From: Cyanobacteria bacterium REEB67
GTDB taxonomy: Bacteria > Cyanobacteriota > Vampirovibrionia > Obscuribacterales > Obscuribacteraceae
Assembly: GCA_018971775.1 (NCBI GenBank)
Contig: JAGXAB010000014.1
Span: 38,686 to 102,685, forward strand
Length of the DNA stretch: 64,000 bases
Direction of reading: 5' to 3'
Position numbers and translations under genes: made by a program. This document shows positions 35,401 to 42,845 of this stretch, piece after piece; position 1 is the first letter of the stretch, and each line of letters opens with the position of its first letter. Under the pieces are notes generated by a model. It worked only from the letters and a program-made list of their open reading frames with translations, was not told where the DNA came from and did not search any database.

Positions 35401-38071
35401 AGCCGAACAGGCCGAAGCTCTCTCCCGTCAAAAAATCGCCCAGACTTTAATCGACGGCGATGCGATCGATAACTACGCAACCACCGGCGGTGCTAGTAAA
35501 ATCGTAGCAATACGTGGGCCTGGCACTGGCTTTCGTGATGCCCGCATATTCGATTCAATAAAATCCATCGATCAAAGCTATAACGACGCTTACAAAGTAC
35601 TTTCTCCTGAGGCGCGCAAAATTGCCGATGCCAACCTGGCCGGTCGCGAGGGTCTGACAAATTACGATGGTTCCAAGCTCAAGAGCGATTTTGAGGGCTG
35701 GTTGCGCAGTAAAGGCAAAAATCCAGACCAGCCTATCCCATACTACAACACCGATCTCGTCTATCCAGCCCTTGGACCCTTGCGTCCCGGTGATGATCCA
35801 ATGCTCAATATGACGGCTCAGCAAAAAGCCGATTTTGATTTCGCCAGGGAAATGCGCGCCAAGATGGTCGATCTGCTCCGTCGCGATCACCGCACCGACG
35901 ACTCCTTACCGGGCAATTTCTACGCTTCCGGCCGCCTGGACAGTCGCACAAATCAGCCGTCGTCCTTTGCTGAGTTTGCACCTGCCAAGCTAGATATTGC
36001 CGGTGTGAAGCCGGAGGACATCCATCCGGGCGAAAGTTTCAAATCGCCGGACGGCAAGATTTCCGCCTTTCGCAGTGCCGAGGACGGCAGTCTCCAGGTA
36101 AGTGACTTTGAACAGCTTGCTTTCCGTAAGTATGACGGCCAGAATCGTCTCCTCGAAACCGATGGCACGGTAGCAAGCCGCAAGTTTACGTATGATCCTG
36201 AAGGCAAAGTTTCGGAAATCACCACCGTCGATAAAAATAATGGCGAAACGACAGTTCTCTCTCGCCATGGTTCCGCCGACAATATTGGTTGGGATACGGT
36301 GCGCACCGCCGCCGATGGCACGGTCCTCTCTAAAGATAGCATCTACAATGTCAATGCTCTGGTCGATGCCGACGGCACAGTGCGCCTTGGCGAAAAAGGA
36401 TCTTACCGTGTCGAACGCTACAATCCGGATGGCTCGCATGATCTTCTCAAGCCCAGCGGTCGCATAGAATATCTGGAAGCCAACTACGCTCATGAGAAAG
36501 CTTTTGTTCACGACAATTTGACCAACGCTTTGCGGGACAATCCGAAGCGGCTGGCGCGCATGGAAAACCTTCTCAATGAATTTGAGCATCAAGCTGGCAG
36601 TCCAGAGCGTGATTTGAGTGAAAATCAAAAGGCGCTGCTTTATAAGCAAATCAATCGACTGCTTGCCGATACGCCCGGTGCGGTTTTGCCGATGGCCGAT
36701 CGGGTCAATCTCGCCGAGCAGGTGCTCGATCATTCTGCTCATCCCTGGACAGTCGATCAGGGCAACAACAATACATGCAATGTGACCACGATCGAACACC
36801 GCAATTACTGGCGTAATCCGGATAAAAACGCTCAGTTGGTAGCGGATATCGCTCAAACAGGTCATTATCGTTTCAGCGGCGGTCAGGAAGTAGATCTACG
36901 CAATATTGCCGGAGAGTTGCGACCGGATGCCGAGGCGCGCGATGGAATGCGTCGCCAGGCTCTCGACGTCGTGCCGGATGGTGGGACGCTGAAGCAGGAC
37001 GGTTCTCGTGACTATGCCAGCCAGCTGATTGAAACAGCGATGATCAATCAATACTGGAAGAGTGCTACTGAAGTCATCGATGCCAGCGGCCGTCGTCTGA
37101 CTTCGGCTGATTATGAGATGCGCTTCGACAGTCAGGGCCGACCACTTGGGGTTGCCAACCATGAGCATGTGACTGCACTTCGCGATGCAAACGGCGACAT
37201 TCCGCCCAGCTACGAAGCGGGAGTGCAGTATTTCGACGAGAACAAACAACCAATAGCCAAGCTGACCCCCGATCGCATCTTGTATGACAAAGAGGGCCGA
37301 GCTACGGCTGTCATCGATAAGCCTGCCAGCCTGCAAAAAGTCTATGACGGTAACGGCAAGCTGCTCGATGAGGTACAGCCTAACGCTTACGGACAGCGTT
37401 TCTACGATGCTGACGGTAAGGCGATCATCGCTAAAACGCGTCCCGGTGATCTTCACTATGAGAAGATTCCCGTCGGCCCGACCAAAGAAGGCGAGCGTGT
37501 TTTCGTTGCGATAAATGGTAAGCAAATCGAATTGAAGAACAGCCGCGGCGAGGTTGTCACATCTCCTGGATTGGGCAGTGATAAGTTGCGCGAGATTGGC
37601 AATGAAGTAGCCAATACGCAGGACTCTTCTTATGTCATTGCCCGCAACCACAAGGCCGGCTATAGCGAGCTCTCGGTAGACTCGCCTGAGCAGTTTGTGC
37701 AGAAGCTCAAGGAGCTCAAAGCCTCTAAAAATCTGCCGGCTGTTTTACTCGTCAATTCCAGCAAGCCGCCATTCAACCATGCGCCCACTTTCAACAGCGA
37801 GGGCGTCTTTGATGGCTGGCACGTCGTCAACGTACAGGATATTAGCGAATCTATCGATCCTAAAACCGGGGCGAAGACCGAAATGGTGCACTTTACCAAT
37901 CAATGGGGCAGTGCCGCGGATCATCTGGAAAAAGGCATGAGCGCTCAGATTATGTTTGATGCTATGGGTGATACTCCCAAACGTGAGAAACCTTTGCGTT
38001 TGCTGAAGCAAAAAGACGGCGCGGATGGCAAGTCCAGAGGCTTCCTGGGCTGGATCAAGAGTTGGTTTTAA
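29444..38071 (+). CDS. Giant LysM multidomain protein (2875 aa) with predicted papain-like C-terminus
   Basis: 2875 aa, no signal peptide. Domains in order: polar His/Asp-rich start (1-80); LysM at about 82-136 (QKGDTLSDIARRQLPPG, ending GEGQLLHLP), which binds peptidoglycan; Pro/Ala repeats KDQPAVTPPA (140-250); long helical part (300-1070) with units resembling annexin repeats (SPEEVKAIASAFDQAHG ... DRLSGTERDKAV near 310; LKPEERAQLIRDYETKY ... DKLSGQDRTEA near 960); Gly-rich hydrophobic segments (1078-1130, 1271-1330); YD/RHS-like beta repeats (about 1353-1706, 2183-2346); HD-like domain (HHLDGA at 1843, IKAHQ at 1873-1877, DGDAIDN near 2005); and a C-terminal segment with a papain-like triad: Cys2445 in NNNTCNVTTIE, His2793 in GWHVVNV, Asn2819 in NQWG. 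It may be a cell-wall-associated peptidase-like effector. First gene of a cluster with the next three genes. Confidence 0.75.
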   Translation: MVSELHKPAPTKDDTSARADAAEKHGGHADKADPSKLHADTHGSDALEQQRSARNQADHHTAPLPAVEVVDHSLKRDGSAQNYPVQKGDTLSDIARRQLPPGASVHEIYNQVKEIAKANHIPDANKIGEGQLLHLPAHVAHAHSDGRHAAAPQAGKDHPAVTPPSAKDQPAVTPPAAIDQPHLPAAKDQPAVSPPAAKDQPAVTPPVGKDQPQPPAAKDQPAAAPPAGKDQPAVAPPAAQDQTQPQAPHDQTPAVPAATAEQKAAAIQTSVDALQKALGDDNPTPPPAFGDGMMAYTGPITDSHKIMQVLGDKSPEEVKAIASAFDQAHGKEHGGRSLEEIIKDRLSGTERDKAVDLFHRKDKADDAGRVHTALEEMHEWGGRSRANCEKDIRDTLATMNSAQIADFKSDYQGRYGHSFDSDVNSDTKMSAETKAAIGIYSHGADHRSAKDTEDLADLAVKAKSLDMFQEAFRDASPEARKQFMASDGEAKMKGAFGGIFSDKDVEKAREYVNAGQLDTATKITDNVGVFSSNGAAIDNSINNMTQAERDQYARGKAAASTFQEYQTEAAGESVVTTFNTDGYNKLNPEQKADYDKYRAIHDGLQSAGDQAKVARWEDMIANKGETLVTKLAQHGGFTTDKVDKALSDIEGMNAQDFDHLKHNPEYRKQVDAALALNYSGDDLKRAEATLDRKLSHDTFEQSQSEQRSTEQQIADKTGFWSNDRAGMLAAVEHMSPAEQQRYREEPAFKKQLDEQIANGMSDSAEGLVAMRELDRIGKGLPPSEDIVSKMALHLNGSKETPAMLSEIETAFKQDPTLRERLKNPQTPEDKELARGFESLGRHNFGGDYDKYVAPLLKDGSIPFQTRAKLYDGWFSNDTKGLYESIAGASPEDKKALAADPKKMLPFLTDQQAALAGTIASQDGQIKPEDRMRAAVLGMSGDKDAIKEMGESLKPEERAQLIRDYETKYKSNLVSDLDDKLSGQDRTEAERNFRDLPDSARAAFNSARDEEYRSNDGIGRAFVRNAWDGTSDMSRDDLNKYAAAMSGYARDYKEMPVAQSEKMSTDLTQAVDLYRKSKGAAADAVVDGTVIVAGVGLAAVTGGVSLGLIATTTLGGAALKVGTKAAIMGDDYDSSKIGVDAVTGGVDAATMVLGPGEIAKVLQIGGKAGIAAGELTIAEAAAVAKAGGKQLLKEGVEAGLGNELKGTVTTALAHGAKEVDEKSIQAMAEKYAASPEDVTAVKEMLTKNLNQAVASESTSALRNTVREVALNSGAGAIGGGTSGAVRATSEWDSSQSVGENLTSIGEQTLMGATSGAVMGGGASLGFKAVGKGFAAAREAVGSHLRPSGAADLAEHLHVGDTVLPVGEHTVLDKSGRVAEIHGANRTDVTYHESGPMEGQVAKIDMHNGTKYESSADGKWRLTSPEHPQGAALDGEVKVKANGDIQVQHANGDIETHYPDGVRDLQQKESGNTISYGKDGKLLAVNTRSGQVAEYGYTPEGNFEGVQYKNGRSITSEDGGKTWNFKDGSDAVPRKIEGSVSKDEAGNIILKADGLRDQVYRPDGSSSYIDPVSGKPADITYPDGRVARLEYGKDGIVTRYTTPDGTTYHAEKLTDGRESQIYNIISADGTEKDWTPATFRVSRDGIVSGEIVGLSFSNDTDGRILNFDPLSGQPYREIVPDGYAREGLTPGADGRLLDQNGKKVDYTREKFGYSVSHNEAGALRQVEAELKDVKAIGADGKPTSAYDSLINDPTLNDAQKDNIVRNLAFVREHFAGYRVGDRMHPDPEVNWIHTQGEMAKVLEVGRAKKLSGEELQDSVLASMYSDSVKFAFPPPDGASANFFTHHLDGALAAQQQLLRQGLAPERVDRIVEAIKAHQIAPPELMGQLYHMSISGELSRKFRAGEIDTGEYERLRKTLKNMTQVGADQKPRLSFMADINNAPREIGADGHMQVVLSDDQRKLLSYAGIDKWSVPYDPKFDPNFRQMSKAEQAEALSRQKIAQTLIDGDAIDNYATTGGASKIVAIRGPGTGFRDARIFDSIKSIDQSYNDAYKVLSPEARKIADANLAGREGLTNYDGSKLKSDFEGWLRSKGKNPDQPIPYYNTDLVYPALGPLRPGDDPMLNMTAQQKADFDFAREMRAKMVDLLRRDHRTDDSLPGNFYASGRLDSRTNQPSSFAEFAPAKLDIAGVKPEDIHPGESFKSPDGKISAFRSAEDGSLQVSDFEQLAFRKYDGQNRLLETDGTVASRKFTYDPEGKVSEITTVDKNNGETTVLSRHGSADNIGWDTVRTAADGTVLSKDSIYNVNALVDADGTVRLGEKGSYRVERYNPDGSHDLLKPSGRIEYLEANYAHEKAFVHDNLTNALRDNPKRLARMENLLNEFEHQAGSPERDLSENQKALLYKQINRLLADTPGAVLPMADRVNLAEQVLDHSAHPWTVDQGNNNTCNVTTIEHRNYWRNPDKNAQLVADIAQTGHYRFSGGQEVDLRNIAGELRPDAEARDGMRRQALDVVPDGGTLKQDGSRDYASQLIETAMINQYWKSATEVIDASGRRLTSADYEMRFDSQGRPLGVANHEHVTALRDANGDIPPSYEAGVQYFDENKQPIAKLTPDRILYDKEGRATAVIDKPASLQKVYDGNGKLLDEVQPNAYGQRFYDADGKAIIAKTRPGDLHYEKIPVGPTKEGERVFVAINGKQIELKNSRGEVVTSPGLGSDKLREIGNEVANTQDSSYVIARNHKAGYSELSVDSPEQFVQKLKELKASKNLPAVLLVNSSKPPFNHAPTFNSEGVFDGWHVVNVQDISESIDPKTGAKTEMVHFTNQWGSAADHLEKGMSAQIMFDAMGDTPKREKPLRLLKQKDGADGKSRGFLGWIKSWF
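29890..30190 (+). repeat. KDQPA-type tandem repeats inside the giant gene
   Basis: About ten imperfect units coding for KDQPA(V/A)-x-PP(A/S)(A/G) in the Pro/Ala-rich linker after the LysM domain. The DNA units share a CCAGCTGCAAAAGACCAGCC-like core. Likely a flexible spacer with variable copy number. Confidence 0.8.
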
Positions 38072-38095
38072 AATGGTATTGTCTGAAAGGTGAGT

Positions 38096-38623
38096 ATGAC
38101 CAGCGTTTTTAATTTAGGCAGCATTTGCAGCATGACCGTTCCTTCCGAATGGCAGGCGATGCCGCTCGAGCGCAGCAGCCAGGCCGGCCAGGTTTCGCAG
38201 CCTTACACTTTGAAAGAAGATAGTGATGTGACCTTTTCACTTTATTACCGCGGTAAGGAGGTTTCCCGGGCTATTGCGGAAGATTTTCTGGCCGTCTTGA
38301 ATGCAGCGCCTCATGATTTGAGCGCCGATGAAATAGAGACTGTGATCGTCGTTCTAAGACATATGTCAGAGGAAGATTTTTTCAAACCGGATTACGTGCG
38401 GACTGTCAGCTTGGGCGGACGGACGGTGCTGACTGTAGAAGGGGTCTGGACCGCCTCCGACTTGAAAAATCTCGGTGTCTTCTTATGCGGCAATGAGAGT
38501 GGCACGATCGTCGACGAATTGCATTATTACGCCCCGATTGCCAAATATGATGCCCATATGGACAAAGCCAGGGCGATTTTAAATTCGATTCGTTTCGATG
38601 ATGCAAAAAGGAAAGGTCCATGA
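38096..38623 (+). CDS. Small unknown protein, second gene of the giant-protein cluster
   Basis: 176 aa. Start taken at ATG 38096 with AAAGGTGA overlapping a 4-5 nt gap; a GTG at 38090 is possible. Soluble, no signal. It is an alpha/beta protein (MTVPSEWQAMPLER, VTFSLYYRGKEVSRAIAEDF, GGRTVLTVEGVW, IRFDDAKRKG) that I do not recognise. Its position 24 nt after a giant effector-like gene is where immunity or accessory proteins sit, but there is no sequence proof. Its stop overlaps the next ATG by 4 nt, so they are coupled. Confidence 0.65.
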   Translation: MTSVFNLGSICSMTVPSEWQAMPLERSSQAGQVSQPYTLKEDSDVTFSLYYRGKEVSRAIAEDFLAVLNAAPHDLSADEIETVIVVLRHMSEEDFFKPDYVRTVSLGGRTVLTVEGVWTASDLKNLGVFLCGNESGTIVDELHYYAPIAKYDAHMDKARAILNSIRFDDAKRKGP

Positions 38624-40095
38624 ATATGCATGCAGCGGAATTTGATCCAAAACCGCCCGAGCGCGTTGACTCGCCTGCTGCGGCTCCGCCGCTGTCCTTG
38701 CTTGGAGAGCTGACTACAGCCGCTTCTAATCAGGGTAAGAGCATTTACAATGCGGTCGCTGAAATAAGCAATGCCGCCGGTGCGCATTTGTCTAAAGCGA
38801 CTCTGGAAAATCAAGGCGATGCGACGACTTTCTCGCCCCGCTGGTTTATGCAAGAAGCCGGTAGTCTGGCTGTAACTCTACCTATGGTACTGCTCACTCA
38901 TAAGGGTGTGGCGGCTCTGACTGCCCCGCTCGAGGCTTCGGTCGTCGAAGGAGCGAGTGCTAAGGCCTGGACCATGTCCGCCGAGAAATTATCCCTGACC
39001 AGATTGACCGCGACCGGAGTCGCTTACGAAGGTCTCTTCAAGCCGTCCAATCTAGCAACATCTCCAGCAATATCGCCTTCGGGCGCCGATGGTGGAAGCC
39101 TTGCCTGGAGTCGGTTGAAACAAGGAGCAGAAGGCGGACTTTCCTTCCTGGCGATGGGCGTGGTCGGCTCGAAAGCAGGAGAAGCCTTAAGCCGATATGA
39201 AATGACTAGCGGCGCACTTGCTCGTGCTGGAACCGGTATAGCTGGTGGTGGCGCGTTCGGTCTTGTCCATTTGCAAAGTAAGGAATTATTCGATCACGGA
39301 AGGTCGGCTGGTATGGGAAAATCTTTTGATGCAATGGCACGTGGCGCTGTTCTTGGAACGGCACTTTCATCGATAGGCATGATTCAACCAGGACTTTCTT
39401 CGGAGCTGGCTGCTGTCAGAGGCAAATCGGCGGCCGCTGCCGACGTCGGTGCCGGTGTCAGTTTAAAGGATATGCAGATGAGCGAAGCCGCCGGAAGCAG
39501 TGATTTCCTCTCCGCCTTCAAGCAAGACCGATCCCTGTCCCCGGAGGCGGCCAATACTCTATTGAGCCGGGCGAAAAACGACGTCAACGTCGGTTCCAAT
39601 ATAGCGCGTAGCGGCGAACATGAAGAGGCTGTTTCGCACTTTAACAAGGCTATCGAAGCCATTGTCCGAGCGCGCGGACCGGAGCATCCGACCCTGGCTC
39701 CGGTACTCGGTAGCATCGCTCGCAGTGAAATGTTTCTTGGCAATAGCGGGCGAGCGCTCGAGGCTGCCCGGGCTGCATTGAAGATCAACAGAGCGACATT
39801 TGGTGAGAGTAGCGGCGAAAGTGCCTCCACGTACGATCAGATTTCGGCCATTCATCAAAGGGCCGGTCACTACGGCGAGGCGGCCACCGCCCTCGATAAT
39901 TCTTTGACAGCCGGACGCAGTGCCCTGGCCGAAGGGCGGCTGAGTGATCTGCAGAAACAAGAATTTGAGCGCACGGTGCGCGAGCGCATGAGCTCTCTAT
40001 CCTCCCTTTATACAAAAGCAGGTAGTGTCGAAAAAGCCGCACAGGTGCGGGCCGCCATACCGCCAGCTCCCCCCGATCTGCCCGAGGTACGCTGA
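38620..40095 (+). CDS. Gly/Ala-rich protein with C-terminal TPRs, third gene of the cluster
   Basis: 491 aa; ATG at 38620 overlaps the preceding stop and has AAAGGAAAGG upstream. Residues 80-270 are hydrophobic and Gly/Ala-rich (AGSLAVTLPMVLLTHKGVAA; GGLSFLAMGVVGSKAGEALS; GTGIAGGGAFGLVHL), like the glycine-zipper segments of the giant protein and possibly membrane-inserting. Residues 320-480 have TPRs (ARSGEHEEAVSHFNKAIEAI; QISAIHQRAGHYGEAATALD). It may scaffold assembly or export of the giant protein. Function unknown. Confidence 0.7.
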   Translation: MNMHAAEFDPKPPERVDSPAAAPPLSLLGELTTAASNQGKSIYNAVAEISNAAGAHLSKATLENQGDATTFSPRWFMQEAGSLAVTLPMVLLTHKGVAALTAPLEASVVEGASAKAWTMSAEKLSLTRLTATGVAYEGLFKPSNLATSPAISPSGADGGSLAWSRLKQGAEGGLSFLAMGVVGSKAGEALSRYEMTSGALARAGTGIAGGGAFGLVHLQSKELFDHGRSAGMGKSFDAMARGAVLGTALSSIGMIQPGLSSELAAVRGKSAAAADVGAGVSLKDMQMSEAAGSSDFLSAFKQDRSLSPEAANTLLSRAKNDVNVGSNIARSGEHEEAVSHFNKAIEAIVRARGPEHPTLAPVLGSIARSEMFLGNSGRALEAARAALKINRATFGESSGESASTYDQISAIHQRAGHYGEAATALDNSLTAGRSALAEGRLSDLQKQEFERTVRERMSSLSSLYTKAGSVEKAAQVRAAIPPAPPDLPEVR

Positions 40096-40102
40096 GTAAG
40101 CG

Positions 40103-41326
40103 ATGTCCATGCTCGAACAAACCACCGAGGACTTGCAGGCGCGCAAGCGTGTACTTGACTCGTCTTTAATGGACTTCGCTGTCGCTGGTCTGCCATTGCC
40201 CCTCGAGATGGAGGAAGAATTTGTCGCTGTCCAGAATGAGCTGGCCAGGCGTGGTGCTTCGGCACCGCCTGTGGAGTCTGACCGTATGTGGACTTTCTGG
40301 TTGGGCAAAACATTGGGCTCGTACACCATTGATTATCTGGTCGAAGAAGGGCTCTACTGGTATCTTTTCCATGCCTCGCCCGGAGCCAGTTCGTTCGACC
40401 CCGGGAGTGGACAGGCCTGGATAAAAATTGCCAAGGCTGACGATTGCTATCGCATCGATTCCGGACAGGTGAAATTTGCCACGCGCTTGTTTGCCATCGA
40501 CGGCGATATCGTGCGCGAAGTTCGCCCAGAGCTAAATAGTTTTTTGCATGCCGAAACGACCAGGTTGAAGAGTCTGGTTACCTCACTCGATGCTATGGCC
40601 GATACTGATTTTGCCGGCGAAATTGCCTTCTCTCTGCCGCGTCTACTCGAAGAAGATTCGTTCGAAAGGCTCGATTATTATCGTACTGCTTGTCCGAGTG
40701 GTGATACTCTACGTGAACTGCTCGTCTATGGTGCCGGCCGCGACTCGGCCTTCGCCATAGTGTCGATGTTCAGCCAGATCGCAGCGGCCCTGGATCTTCT
40801 CGGTCGCGATCCGGTCTTTCAGTATCACGGCAATCTGAAGCCGGAAAATATTGTTTTCACCGCCAGTGGTGTCTATTTCCGTGAGCTCGGTGATTTTGGC
40901 AGCATGCGCTGTGGCGGCGCTCTCGAGGCCGAAGTGCGCACGACGACGCCTCAGTATTATCCCTGGCTCGATGTCGATGATATTGGCGCCCTGGGTATCT
41001 GTCTCTGGGATGCCCTGACCGACTATCACCCTTTCGATGATACGAGAGCGGTCGATGGCGATTGCATTTTGAGCGCTGGTCTCAGGGCTCTGGTCGATCT
41101 CGAGCTCTCTCTCGCTAATATGTTTGTCCTGCCGCTGCTCAGTATCAAGCGTCCGCATCAATTTGGCGTACGCACCACTGAAAAGCTGGAAAATGTCCTC
41201 TTCAAGTCGTTGAAAATGAGCATCGGCGAAGACGGCCTGCTCTATGAAGATGCTGGATATGAGTCGATGTCAGCCTTCAATGACGATCTGCTCGAGCTGC
41301 TCAATGAACCGGAAATGATTTTTTAG
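40103..41326 (+). CDS. Protein kinase-like pseudokinase, fourth gene of the cluster
   Basis: 407 aa, starting 7 nt after the previous stop. Eukaryotic-like kinase fold: degenerate Gly loop near LGSYTIDYLVEEGLYWYLFH, candidate ATP lysine in WIKIAKA, then YHGNLKPENIVF where kinases have HRDLKPEN. The catalytic Asp is replaced by Asn (N244) in HGN, while GDFGS keeps the DFG aspartate (D264). LGICLWDALTDYHPFDD matches the C-lobe GvlLyelltGxxPF. Loss of the catalytic Asp makes phosphotransfer unlikely; it probably senses or binds ATP or a partner. Genome context suggests it serves the giant protein. Confidence 0.8.
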   Translation: MSMLEQTTEDLQARKRVLDSSLMDFAVAGLPLPLEMEEEFVAVQNELARRGASAPPVESDRMWTFWLGKTLGSYTIDYLVEEGLYWYLFHASPGASSFDPGSGQAWIKIAKADDCYRIDSGQVKFATRLFAIDGDIVREVRPELNSFLHAETTRLKSLVTSLDAMADTDFAGEIAFSLPRLLEEDSFERLDYYRTACPSGDTLRELLVYGAGRDSAFAIVSMFSQIAAALDLLGRDPVFQYHGNLKPENIVFTASGVYFRELGDFGSMRCGGALEAEVRTTTPQYYPWLDVDDIGALGICLWDALTDYHPFDDTRAVDGDCILSAGLRALVDLELSLANMFVLPLLSIKRPHQFGVRTTEKLENVLFKSLKMSIGEDGLLYEDAGYESMSAFNDDLLELLNEPEMIF

Positions 41327-41335
41327 ACGCCTTTT

Positions 41336-42454
41336 CTAGAGCGGCGCCACTGCATGACGACCGGCTTCCATCAAGCTGTCGTTTCGATAAATTGAACAAC
41401 GATCCGGCTCGTTCCAGACATACCAGAAGATGCCGCCCAGGCGCCCTTGTTTGTGGAGGTGACGGAAGTATTCGCGCATCTCGACTACCGAACGCGCCCG
41501 CGTTTTATCATCGGCAGCATTCTGGGCGGTGCTGGGAAATCCCCATTCGGTCAACCAGAATGGTTTGTCTTTTCCCGGCGGGAATATCGATTCGTCCAGC
41601 TTCTGGTTGCGCTCGTTCAGCGCTGTTTTGTCGCCCTCTTTGACGACGCCTGGATAAACATGCACACCATAGCCGTCCACTAAATCATCGAGGCCGCGTG
41701 CCCGGAGAAAGCTGTAAGTGGCTGGTATTGATACACCGTCGATTTTTGATTTAGCCTGCCAGATGCCACCGCTGCAGGCCGCCATACCGGCCGTAATCAG
41801 GGGAGTATTTTTATTCAATTGAGAATTGTCGCGTACTTCTTTCAGTGTTTTAAGAGTTTTCAGATATTGCAAAAGGCCCTGCGCCACTCGTTTTGCTTCC
41901 GGATCGTGTGAGAGATCGCTGAGATTGAAAGCTTTGCCCTGTCCAGGCACCGGAAAGTCGCCGTTGAAATCAGCCCAGTTGAGTTCATTGCCAAGTTCTA
42001 TTGCCGTAAGTACAACGCCGGCAGCATCTAGCTTGTCGAAAATATCCTGGAAATTTGCCCGCGATTGCGCCGGATCTACGGCGCTGAGAGGCATGGCCGC
42101 TCGCGTATGATACTGGGCATTGGCGGGACGTTCCCTGGTTCCATCTTTGCATTTCAGCCCCGGTACAAGAACGAGACCGATGCCTTCATCTTGCAGCTTT
42201 TTCGCCAGGTTCATGTTTTTTTGATCCGGGCGCAGACTGGTGCGGACAAAGCGCACTTTATTGGTTTTCAGTTGGCGGACTATGGCATCTTGCTCGTCGG
42301 CGCTGAAATTTTGAAAGCTATTGACGTTGACTCCGACCGGACAATCCGTCTTTTTTGCTTCTAGCGGATGGACCGCCACTAGTGCAACGGCAAGGAGAGC
42401 AAGCGGTGTTGCTGTCGCCCTGCGACCACTGAAATACTGGAAAATCTTTTGCAT
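41336..42454 (-). CDS. Secreted glycoside hydrolase of clan GH-A
   Basis: 372 aa from the ATG at 42454, with GGAG 7 nt upstream; the in-frame ATG 21 nt earlier lacks this. A signal peptide (ATATPLALLAVALVAVHPLEA) ends at about residue 27. TIM-barrel clan A pattern: acid/base Glu in IELGNELNW and nucleophile Glu in WLTEWGF, with PGVNVN near the start and YGVHVY before the nucleophile. Substrate cannot be assigned. Transcribed opposite the giant-protein cluster and converging on its end. Confidence 0.8.
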   Translation of the reverse strand: MQKIFQYFSGRRATATPLALLAVALVAVHPLEAKKTDCPVGVNVNSFQNFSADEQDAIVRQLKTNKVRFVRTSLRPDQKNMNLAKKLQDEGIGLVLVPGLKCKDGTRERPANAQYHTRAAMPLSAVDPAQSRANFQDIFDKLDAAGVVLTAIELGNELNWADFNGDFPVPGQGKAFNLSDLSHDPEAKRVAQGLLQYLKTLKTLKEVRDNSQLNKNTPLITAGMAACSGGIWQAKSKIDGVSIPATYSFLRARGLDDLVDGYGVHVYPGVVKEGDKTALNERNQKLDESIFPPGKDKPFWLTEWGFPSTAQNAADDKTRARSVVEMREYFRHLHKQGRLGGIFWYVWNEPDRCSIYRNDSLMEAGRHAVAPL

Positions 42455-42638
42455 AGAGAAGTCTCCGCCTAGCACGCATCGCCAATGCGCTCAGTTTACC
42501 AAGCAGAAGCGAGATCAAAAACGAGTCAGAAAACGAATCAGGAACCGAATCGGGGCCATCCCGTCTTACCAGCCAGATAAACAGTCAAAGTTTGCGCCGA
42601 AGTACGGATGTTTGCGCGCCTAGAGAGGTAGTTTTTTT

Positions 42639-42845
42639 ATGAAAGCCAGTCAAAAAGCACCGGACCGCGAATCGAAACCCGATTTGACCGTCCGTGGTGA
42701 CGAGCTCAAAGATGCCGGTAAGCTACAAAAAGCAGCGCAGGTGCTCGAAGACAATGATATGGACGAGCAAGCGGACGCTGTCAAAAAACAGGTCCGCCAG
42801 ATCGTAGCCAAAGAATTGAATGAACTGGATGGATTTGATCGCTAG
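42639..42845 (+). CDS. Small charged protein of unknown function
   Basis: 68 aa, 40 percent charged. It is mostly one helix (RGDELKDAGKLQKAAQVLED, then DEQADAVKKQVRQIVAKEL), reminiscent of small stress proteins but not matched to one. A purine-rich AGAGAGG lies about 11 nt before the ATG. The last 4 nt overlap the 3' end of the convergent M48 peptidase gene. Confidence 0.55.
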   Translation: MKASQKAPDRESKPDLTVRGDELKDAGKLQKAAQVLEDNDMDEQADAVKKQVRQIVAKELNELDGFDR

